DNA of 24,877 nucleotides from Trachipleistophora hominis (lineage: Eukaryota > Microsporidia > Pleistophoridae), in contig JH993855.1 of assembly GCA_000316135.1 (NCBI GenBank), positions 9,741 to 34,617 of the forward strand. Direction: 5' to 3'. Each line of letters starts with the position of its first letter. Positions within the stretch are counted from its first letter, which is position 1. Position numbers and translations under genes: made by a program. Below, in pieces: positions 17,874-24,877 of the stretch. Below the pieces are notes generated by a model. The model ran no database searches, was not told the DNA's origin, and saw nothing but the letters and a program-made list of their open reading frames with translations.

Positions 17874-18437
17874 TCACAGGACCTGTTCGATATCGGCATC
17901 GATAGGCGGCTTAGGCTTGCTTATAATATCTTTCTCTTCAATGCCTCTCTGCTCAATATTGACGGGCAGCTCAGCCTTGGGATGCCCAAATTTGCACTCC
18001 GGTCCATCAATACAGAACCCGTAGAAATACGAGTAACACAGCCTCTTCTTAACATGCTTATTTCTACACATCAGTCCATGCCTGCAAAAGCCTCGTTTGT
18101 ACCACAAACATTCCTTGCTCTCGCTATTCGGGTCAATGTGCAGAAAATGGCATTCTGTATTCGAGCACTCGCCATACTTAGAGAAGAACCAACACTCTGG
18201 CATCTTTTTCAGATTGTATTCATGGAGAAATTCACATTTCTCGTTTTTTTTGCACAGGCCACGCAGCCAGTGCTTGCATACCACGGCTTTGTCTAGCTTG
18301 ACGTGCAATTTTTGGCAGCGAGGATTGAAGCATTGCGACTTTTGGAAGGGCTTGCAGTAAATATCGTCCTTTTCTTTTAATTTGAGGTTTGTTTCAATAA
18401 AATTTTCAAAATCAAAGACGGGCTCTTTCTTTTGCAT
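17874..18437 (-). CDS. YTH1: Cleavage/polyadenylation zinc-finger protein Yth1 (CPSF30)
   Basis: A 187-residue protein carrying five complete CCCH zinc fingers: C28-C36-C41-H45, C54-C62-C68-H72, C82-C91-C96-H100, C110-C118-C124-H128 and C134-C142-C148-H152. Finger spacing and the linking words (CKHWLRGLCKKNEKCEFLHE, PECWFF, KECLWYKRGFC, FGHP) are those of CPSF30/Yth1. This protein is a core subunit of the cleavage and polyadenylation factor; fingers two and three recognise the AAUAAA signal and tether the Fip1 subunit. The N-terminal FDFENFIE stretch and the short tail after finger five are also normal for the yeast-type, knuckle-less form. A run of five C precedes the ATG closely. It is a conserved housekeeping gene and one of the surest calls here. 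The stop is TGA at 17874-17876. Confidence 0.95.
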   Translation of the reverse strand: MQKKEPVFDFENFIETNLKLKEKDDIYCKPFQKSQCFNPRCQKLHVKLDKAVVCKHWLRGLCKKNEKCEFLHEYNLKKMPECWFFSKYGECSNTECHFLHIDPNSESKECLWYKRGFCRHGLMCRNKHVKKRLCYSYFYGFCIDGPECKFGHPKAELPVNIEQRGIEEKDIISKPKPPIDADIEQVL

Positions 18438-18438
18438 C

Positions 18439-18443
18439 GGGGG
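18439..18443 (-). promoter_or_regulatory. C-run start-proximal motif of YTH1
   Basis: On the minus strand CCCCC is followed by G and then the ATG at 18437. It is the strongest start-proximal C-run in the window. Confidence 0.55.
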
Positions 18444-18857
18444 TTAGGCCAATCGTATTTTTATGGATTATTAGAAATAAAGAGAACTGTGATACTGAAG
18501 GAATACCTTGCACTGTTTTGTAATTGATGGTTGATATGATGTATAGAATTTGACACATTTTCTAAATGACGTGTAATCTGCAACCGAAGAGTGTGTTTTT
18601 TATTAAAATTTTGTTAATTTATCGCCTTCAAACATATCATCCAACCTAACAAGCGCAAAAGAGTGTGTTTGATTAGGTAGTGTGTAGGAAAGAAATAATT
18701 AAATTGATTTTTAGTTAAAAACAAATGTGTAATCTGCATATGTGATGGTTAGATGTAATTTGGGTAGAAAGAATATTTTTGGATGCGAAAAAGGTTGCAG
18801 ATATTTTTGTTTATAAACAATATTTTGAGAATAAAACTCTGTTGTTAAAATTATAAT

Positions 18858-18934
18858 TGTTGGGCTGATATATGTTACAACATGAGGATCATTTATTTAA
18901 CTGATTAAATAGAGAGATTGGTTCCGGGCCAACA
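18858..18934 (+). mobile_element. 77-bp hairpin-rich dispersed element, copy A
   Basis: The element begins TGTTGGGC and ends GGGCCAACA, so its ends are inverted repeats. Inside are a near-palindrome (ATGTTACAACAT), a 6-bp stem with 4-nt loop (ATTTAA-CTGA-TTAAAT), and a 3' hairpin around TCCGG. A second copy in opposite orientation is at 23406-23483 with roughly 85 percent identity. TG...CA ends could indicate a miniature LTR, or the ends could be those of a MITE. No target duplication is visible. Confidence 0.65.
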
Positions 18935-19477
18935 CTATTAATGTATAAGTAACTACTTTGGTGGATATGATAGTAATATGATCAAAGAACGATTTCTTGA
19001 TCATTGTTGCGGTACGCATATAACATCATCTTAAAGTTGAAAAAATACTTAATTCTAGTGTTCAGAGAATGTATTGTTAGTTTTTCAGCTGTTTTTACCA
19101 AATGTTTTTCTTTATTCATAGTTATTTTACTGCTAGTTAAAAAATGCTTGAATATATTTCGATATAAAAACTATAGGTTAAACTGAGACAATAGCTTAAT
19201 TTACTATATATTTTACGTTAACTAAATAGGCATATTTACACTGCTGATGCAGGTCGAATGTAAACTTGGAAATTGTGCTACTTAAAACGTTTTATATCAT
19301 TTTAACAGACGATTTTAATACAAAACACCAGTGGATAAACATCAATAATGTTTTTGGAAGTGTTTACAGGTGTTTCATCCGATGTTAACATGAGTGGTTG
19401 TTGTTCAACAACATAGGTTACGTAATTGTAAATGGGACTTAGAAATAGATACTTTATTGTGAACTAACTAATTTTAA

Positions 19478-22303
19478 CTAAAAATTTATTCCATGGCAGG
19501 TCTGTTCATTATAACTATGTATAACACCGTAGGTTGTAGGATCGATTTCAAAACACTCAATAGCCGTTGATACAATGAGGCATTCGAGATCATAGCGTTC
19601 AACAAAAACGAAAATTGCCTGTAAATATTCAATTAATTCCACGTTTAGGATTTTAGTGTACTCGTGGAAAATAGATTGCCATAGTACACGAACATATAAT
19701 TTATGTAACGATATTTTCTTATCGTTAATTGAAGAGTTTCTCACATCTTGTTTTTCATACGATATAACCAATGTTTTCACAGTTTCAGGTAGCAGCTGAA
19801 AATTTGATGTGTCGGCAAAAAAATCGCCGCTAAGAGTAAGAATACTCAGGTAGGGAAGACATTTGAGAATATTTAGACATTGTTTGTAGTCGTTATTCGG
19901 GATATATGAGCCGTACAAATTAAGCGATTGTATATTACGAGGCAAATGTGTGAACGATTCACCTGTTAAGTTATGCATAGAAGCGGTGAGACTCTTTAAA
20001 TTATTCATTCTTTGCAAATATCGACAATTATTATCAGTCATCAAAATATTCTCGTATTCCAGAGCTTCAATTTCAGTCACTACTTTTCTATAGAAAATGC
20101 TAGCCATGATTTCATCACCGTGCATAGCCCAATTTTCATGGGAATATAAGTTTTGGTAGGCAAGAAAATTTGATGACTCGCCTCTAATATTGTTTATTGG
20201 ACCTCTTAGTTGGAAAAATGCCGCGTATTGACACATGAAGTGTTGTTCCAAGCTTACGCGCCATATGGGCATGTAAGCAGTCCCAAGTTTTAAAGATTTT
20301 ATTCGGCTAAATTGGTCAAAGAAATGTGATAGCTCGTTTATATTGAACGGTATTTCAAGAACATCTAAATTATTAACAGCAACAGGTCCGATTATCTTCA
20401 TTTTATCTGAAGTTTCTCTCGCGAATTCTATTTTTAACTTTTCTAACACACCAGCTTTGGAAAGGTTATAAGTTCCATGACAGTTGTCTATCGATAACTC
20501 TTTACATGTTTCATCCATGGCGAAGCAAAAATTATCGCTCAAGTTCATATAACTCAATACAATGCTATGATATATGTTTTTAAACTCAAGAGAGTCTGTA
20601 ACACCACAACTAAAGAGCGAGATATTTCTAGGTTCATTTTCCTTATGAGTTATTACGAGAAACGAATCCGAAAAAAAACTCACAATACCTCTAAAGTCAC
20701 CTACAAAATTCAAGGATCCTGAAGTTTTATATATGCTGACATGTTTTGCACCATCTGAAATCAGTAAAGTGACAATTTTATTAAATTTTATGTTTCTAAA
20801 AATCATTTCATTAAAACTTCCATCAATTATGGTACTTTCATTAATTTCTGCAAAGGTAATTGTGATATAATTAAAATGATTATCCTTTTTTTCCTGAAAG
20901 GACAATTTAGATCCGCTATTTAGTAATACAATTTTGTTGAAACCAGCCGCATTAGATAGGTCGAATTGTCCTCTAGAGTTTATAATTGTTACCGTTTCAC
21001 ATCCTTTTTCGATAGTAACAGTTTTTCCTTGTTCAACAACAGAGTCACAGATGGATACACTCTTAAACCTTTTCGTGAACAAAAAGTCGTAATCAAAATT
21101 GATATGTTCACATATTATTGTAGAAACATTTTCTGGAAGATTATAAACATATGCATTTATATATCTCAAGAAGCATATCCCTACGTTATAGATGGGCTGG
21201 GGCACTGAATTTACGAAATCTATCATTAAAGATGCAAATCTTATGTGTTTAAGAAGTTTGATATGGCTGGAAATAAGAGAGCTATCTGATGACGAGTAAA
21301 TATGCAGACGGAAAGTAACACGTTCGATGTGTTTCTGTGCCCATAATTTATGGGAAGGGAACCAAGGGACTTTAAGCATTACATCCTCGGTACCAACGAT
21401 AATATCAAAAATATTTTCAACTGTTAAGTTTTCAAGTATAATTATGGTTAGCCTTGAATTATAACCATTGTATATAAATTTGTCGTACAAAATATCGAGG
21501 TCAGCAACCTGTGTGAATTTGGTATCACAACATTCGAACAAAAACCCCAACTTAAACTCGTTTAGCGGAACTATGCTCTTGAGGATGGTAGAATGCTGTT
21601 TATGTCCATAAACTTTTGCTCGTGCTACATCACCTTCCACGAGTGTTAATTCAACCTTGTGATTGACTACTTCCCGAAATTTCATTAGTGCGTTGCTATA
21701 ATCATGATGGCATTTAAATGCACATGGTTGGTATGAGCAAATTAGGTGTTTGTATTTTTTAGTATAATCAGACAACGAATAAAATATTTGCGGATCGTTC
21801 TGTAAACTAATGCATACACTAAATGCAAGCAAAGCGAGATCATCCATATGTAGAAATATATATTTAAATATGTGATGGATTTCGTATTGAGTAAAAAATG
21901 TTGTTGTATACATCGACAGACTCATTATTTTTATAAAAAGAGTTTTTGAAAATTCAAATTCGATAATTTTAAATGTCCTGGTTCTAGTTTCAGTCCGTAA
22001 AACCTCAATATAGCGTCTTAGATCGTTTCTATCTACATTAAGAGCTTGCTTAACTGAATATGAACACACATTCGTACTCATAGCTGAAAAATCCTCGGCT
22101 TGTTGTTCATATTTATACACATGTACGGAATAATATGGGCATTTTGTTTTATTATCTGCTAGATCAGTGAGGAATTTTGACATGTTTGTGATACTTAAAT
22201 CAGATAACGCTACATATTCGTTTAAATTCATTCTTTGAACTGATTTAAAAACAAGAATATATAAAACTGCGTTTGTTGCGTATTCATAGAAATTGACCAG
22301 CAT
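19478..22303 (-). CDS. Large leucine-rich-repeat family protein (copy 2)
   Basis: A 941-residue paralogue of the protein at 4095-7016, colinear with it from N- to C-terminus. The start (MLVNFYEYATNAVLYILVFK) is weakly hydrophobic and may be a secretion signal. The shared block at 111-175 includes IEFEFSK, EIHHIFKYIF and LQNDPQ. Three repeats begin near 428, 511 and 591 and carry the pattern C-x-x-(V/L)-(T/S)-I followed by four residues, G, two residues, (D/N)-L-S (or a close variant). LRRs occupy about 764-870 (NNLKSLTASMHNLTG, HLPRNIQSLNLYG, LPYLSILTLSGDFF). No transmembrane helix is convincing beyond the N-terminus. GGGGG lies 15 nt before the ATG. The gene sits between inverted copies of a 77-bp element. 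Function unknown; surface or secreted role in host contact is only a guess from known expanded LRR families. Confidence 0.88.
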   Translation of the reverse strand: MLVNFYEYATNAVLYILVFKSVQRMNLNEYVALSDLSITNMSKFLTDLADNKTKCPYYSVHVYKYEQQAEDFSAMSTNVCSYSVKQALNVDRNDLRRYIEVLRTETRTRTFKIIEFEFSKTLFIKIMSLSMYTTTFFTQYEIHHIFKYIFLHMDDLALLAFSVCISLQNDPQIFYSLSDYTKKYKHLICSYQPCAFKCHHDYSNALMKFREVVNHKVELTLVEGDVARAKVYGHKQHSTILKSIVPLNEFKLGFLFECCDTKFTQVADLDILYDKFIYNGYNSRLTIIILENLTVENIFDIIVGTEDVMLKVPWFPSHKLWAQKHIERVTFRLHIYSSSDSSLISSHIKLLKHIRFASLMIDFVNSVPQPIYNVGICFLRYINAYVYNLPENVSTIICEHINFDYDFLFTKRFKSVSICDSVVEQGKTVTIEKGCETVTIINSRGQFDLSNAAGFNKIVLLNSGSKLSFQEKKDNHFNYITITFAEINESTIIDGSFNEMIFRNIKFNKIVTLLISDGAKHVSIYKTSGSLNFVGDFRGIVSFFSDSFLVITHKENEPRNISLFSCGVTDSLEFKNIYHSIVLSYMNLSDNFCFAMDETCKELSIDNCHGTYNLSKAGVLEKLKIEFARETSDKMKIIGPVAVNNLDVLEIPFNINELSHFFDQFSRIKSLKLGTAYMPIWRVSLEQHFMCQYAAFFQLRGPINNIRGESSNFLAYQNLYSHENWAMHGDEIMASIFYRKVVTEIEALEYENILMTDNNCRYLQRMNNLKSLTASMHNLTGESFTHLPRNIQSLNLYGSYIPNNDYKQCLNILKCLPYLSILTLSGDFFADTSNFQLLPETVKTLVISYEKQDVRNSSINDKKISLHKLYVRVLWQSIFHEYTKILNVELIEYLQAIFVFVERYDLECLIVSTAIECFEIDPTTYGVIHSYNEQTCHGINF

Positions 22304-22318
22304 TGTTTGGTCTGAAAA

Positions 22319-22323
22319 CCCCC
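22319..22323 (-). promoter_or_regulatory. GGGGG start-proximal motif
   Basis: On the minus strand a run of five G ends 15 nt before the ATG at 22303. GGG-type motifs are the known alternative to CCC in microsporidian promoters. Confidence 0.4.
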
Positions 22324-23022
22324 TTAGTATAAATACGTGTTCTAATATACTTTTTAAGCAACTATTAATTAAATTAAAGAAAAAGGTTAATTATTTAGAA
22401 AGAATATTTTTATTACTATGATATATCATAACTTTTGATTAAAAATAAAAACTTATTTCAACCACGCTGATTTTTCTTTTTATATTAGAGGTTTTATTGA
22501 ATGCATAAAAGAACATTAATTTTCCAAAAAAAGAATAATAATTTTTTCAAAAAATAATATGTACTTTTATACTTATTTATATATTCATTTGTCAGTTTAT
22601 TCGTGTATATGTTTAAATTATGTAATATAAGATATTTTTCATCTTGAATATTCGTAATATTAAGATAATAATATTTGGTCTGTTATTTCATGTCATGAAA
22701 CAGCTATGACTGTTATCACGATTTCCACCAGAAAGCATTAATCCTTAAAAAGTTTTATCATCCTTAACTCGTCTCGTTTTTGTTATGAGGAGAAAATACG
22801 ATGAAGAAAGGTACAAGAGAAGGTCAAAATTAATTAAAAATGGCTTTCATGGATGTCATCATCTCAGATTAAAGATTTATATTTAGTTTTAGTTTTTTAA
22901 ATATCTATTAAATTCATATCAATTTTATTTTTTTAACACTCTAATCTTCACTCTGGTTTTTTCTTAAGACTTATTCTCTAAACTACTAATATTCCTTTTA
23001 AGTGTTTTTAATTCATGGTGGC

Positions 23023-23321
23023 TTTTTGAAATTAAATTAAATTAGAGTTTACTTACTACTTCAGTTGCCACTCACCTCACTACGTCGCACCATTCGTAAG
23101 CAAATCTCAGGCGAGCCACCGCCTACCACAGCCTTGTCGGCCATTGGTTCTCGAAGGTCAGAAAATTATCGCCCTGCATGCACGTCCTGTATACACGAAC
23201 AGGTTATGACTTAGCATCAAGTCAGAGACCCGTAATGTGCGGAGTTAGACCCCGCACGCAACTCCTCTCCTAAGGGCACAAAATCAAGGTGCAGCCCGGA
23301 TTAGAACCAGAAGGTGACTTC
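23023..23321 (-). mobile_element. Long SINE-like element or structured ncRNA copy
   Basis: A GC-rich 300-bp stretch stands out in AT-rich surroundings. On the minus strand it runs from near 23321 to 23023, ending in TTTCAAAAA as the retroposed copy at 13058-13197 does, and shares 25 of 28 core bases with it (23122-23149). A word close to the RNA polymerase III B box, GGTTCTAATCC, lies near the 5' end (23299-23309). Several short hairpins follow in series: TGCGG/CCGCA, GACTT/AAGTC, CCTGT/ACAGG, AGGCG/CGCCT. This fits a polymerase III-driven SINE or a structured RNA gene from which the shorter copy was retroposed. AAGTCACC before and AAGCCACC after could be a worn target duplication. Confidence 0.55.
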
Positions 23322-23405
23322 TATAATACCATATCTCTATCTAAACTTGAGTGAAAATGATTTTCCTGCTGTACTGTCACGTCGTTCTAAATATTCAATT
23401 ATATT

Positions 23406-23483
23406 TGTTGGCCCGGAGCCAACCTCCTCTATTTAATCACTTAAATAAACAATCCTTATGTTGCAACATGTATCGGCCCAACA
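23406..23483 (-). mobile_element. 78-bp hairpin-rich dispersed element, copy B
   Basis: The reverse-complement partner of the element at 18858-18934. Read on the minus strand it begins TGTTGGGCC and ends GGGCCAACA. It contains a perfect palindrome (ATGTTGCAACAT), the ATTTAA-GTGA-TTAAAT hairpin and a GTTGGC-TCCGG-GCCAAC hairpin. Several differences from copy A are compensated within stems (GTTGGC pairs perfectly here). The SINE-like element lies just to its left. Confidence 0.65.
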
Positions 23484-24877
23484 CACATATTTGATAAAGC
23501 AATTTCTTTTCACAAATACACCTCCCTCGATCGAAATCAGCTTTGCATATCAACAACTTCTATTCGTAAATTTATTTTTGTTTCGTTCACTCTTTTTTAG
23601 GCTTGATATAGCATCTGATTAAAAATATCTTTTTTCTTGGTCCTCTATTTTATCTAATTTTATCACACGGCCATATAATTTTTTTATTATGTCAGTAATA
23701 CTTTTACTTTAAATTAGTTACTATTTCGTGTATTTGTGATTTAAGGAACTAAATTTTTGTAGTTCAGAAGAAAATTGCTGACTTTTTAGGTTCATCAGAT
23801 GTTGTTTATTGAGAATGATACGTTACTTGGCATTAACATTTGAAAAGAAATTTAACAATGGAAAATATGTTTTTTATAATTCTAGGATTCGTAGTAATTA
23901 AAATATACTTTATATGGAAAAACTACAAAGTCGAATAAGCTAGTACTTATTTCGGTCAACAAGTAACTTATCACAAAAATTGTGTTGATGCTCATAATTT
24001 TAATGGCCGAATTTCTTCGCTTGTTTCATTTTTTGTTTAGTACGAGTTTGTTGTTAGCGATCATTAACACAATTTACAATGAGTATTATTTGAACGATAA
24101 AGATATCACCAAAACTTAAAAATATTCATTGTGCTTTTTTGATATTTTAATATAACTTTAATACGCTTCACATCTTATATTTGCTTCATACGCTTGCTGT
24201 TAGCATGTCCGGCACGAACATTAAAATTTGATTTTTTAGATGATAAATGAATTTAACCTGGTACAATTCATTAATATAGTATGAATTAGTGGAAAAACCA
24301 ACGTACACCACTTTATGTGGTTCAAAATCAGAATCCCTTTAGAATCGAGTTTGATCCGGCTAGGTTTGACGACAAAGTTGAGCACGGTTCTAGCGTGAAA
24401 ATAAACACTAAATACAATAAATCACGTTATTTTGTTGTTTTATGTGAGTTTTTTAAGTGAATGAGATCTGTCAGGTTAATATCGAATAAATTGTATAATA
24501 TTTTGCGTTACGAGAAATCAGTAGAGTGTTCAAAAAGAAGCAGTTTATAGTAGCGAGCGTTTAACGCAGTTTAAGTCAATGACAATTAACTTTGTATCGT
24601 TTATTGAGAATAAAATCGGGTAGAGGCTGGTAGTGATAAACACGAGTCAATGCACCTCAGGAAGGATTTTGAGAAGTTCTGAAAATCGGCAAAAAACTGA
24701 TGCTTATAACAACACATTAAATAACGTAAAGGCACAATCTGGAAAGATTCCCACAGGACTATAAAACGGAATAAGTAAATATATATGAAGAATTCAAGTG
24801 AAATGTTGAATAGAAAATTAGATATTACGACGTCGATGTAACGCATTTTTAGGAATTAATGGGATATTCATATTAAT

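Larger units (their letters stand above)
18438..19477. other. AT-rich spacer with one dispersed element
   Basis: About 1 kb without a supported gene. It holds the 77-bp hairpin-rich element at 18858-18934 and two worn direct repeats (GTGTAATCTGCA near 18574 and 18726; AAGAGTGTGTTT near 18587 and 18660). A 60-codon hydrophobic frame at 19004 begins with TTG and is not supported. Confidence 0.5.
22304..24877. other. AT-rich right flank with two dispersed elements
   Basis: About 2.6 kb without a supported protein gene. A GC-rich island (about 23060-23320) inside it is the long SINE-like copy, followed by the second 77-bp element at 23406-23483. An 81-codon frame on the minus strand (24601-24846) starts with ATG but has only low-complexity hydrophobic content. 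Confidence 0.5.

Noticed and set aside
19004..19186. Hydrophobic 60-codon frame between YTH1 and the second LRR gene
   Set aside because: It starts with TTG, has no promoter motif, and its phenylalanine, leucine and lysine content is expected from AT-rich DNA.
23288..23375. Possible class II tRNA on the minus strand
   Set aside because: A T-arm-like segment and a loosely pairing acceptor can be drawn, but there is no A box, D-arm or anticodon arm. At most it is a worn tRNA-like head of the SINE-like element.
18858..23483. Complete LTR retrotransposon bounded by the two 77-bp elements
   Set aside because: The copies are inverted rather than direct, and the enclosed gene is an LRR protein with no reverse transcriptase, integrase or protease motifs.
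24601..24846. 81-codon minus-strand frame with ATG
   Set aside because: Low-complexity hydrophobic and aromatic composition, no C- or G-run before the ATG, no recognisable family. It could be real, but nothing supports it.

Overview
The window looks like a fragment of a compact eukaryotic nuclear genome, most probably a microsporidian. The supporting signs are very short intergenic distances in the central part, intron-poor genes, C-runs or G-runs directly before several start codons (a known microsporidian promoter mark), one candidate 22-nt intron with GTAAGT and CTAATTTAG signals, and expanded lineage-specific leucine-rich-repeat proteins. The large LRR families suggest the Trachipleistophora/Vavraia group, but that placement is inference.

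Layout. Positions 1-9179 are AT-rich and gene-poor. They hold the 3' part of an unrecognised gene at the left edge, a small four-helix membrane protein that only makes sense if spliced (3410-3833), a long LRR-family protein (4095-7016), and AT-rich spacers with two strong hairpins. Positions 9180-18437 form a denser island with higher GC and GC-rich third codon positions. In order it carries a coiled-coil protein with an RWD-like end (possible kinetochore subunit), a NIPA-type magnesium transporter fused to a cysteine-rich N-terminus, a 57-residue small ORF, an ABCG-like half transporter whose ATPase motifs are lost, an Rrp6-like exosome factor whose catalytic acids appear lost, a small repeat-containing ORF, and the five-zinc-finger mRNA 3'-end processing factor Yth1/CPSF30. 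Positions 18438-24877 return to AT-rich sequence with a second LRR-family gene (19478-22303), a paralogue of the first.

Repeats are unusually informative. A retroposed sequence at 13058-13197 has a poly(A) tract and 16-bp flanking duplications, and shares its core with a longer GC-rich sequence at 23023-23321; together they look like a SINE-like family. A 77-bp hairpin-rich element with TGTTGG...CCAACA ends occurs twice in inverted orientation on either side of the second LRR gene. The GC island is also full of 16-60 bp tandem duplications, several in frame inside coding sequence.

The genes do not form a single pathway. Yth1 and the Rrp6-like protein both belong to RNA 3'-end processing or decay and lie close together on the minus strand. 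The two transporters are likely membrane exchange proteins of a parasite. The LRR proteins have no assigned function. All functional calls come from reading motifs by eye; no database search was run.
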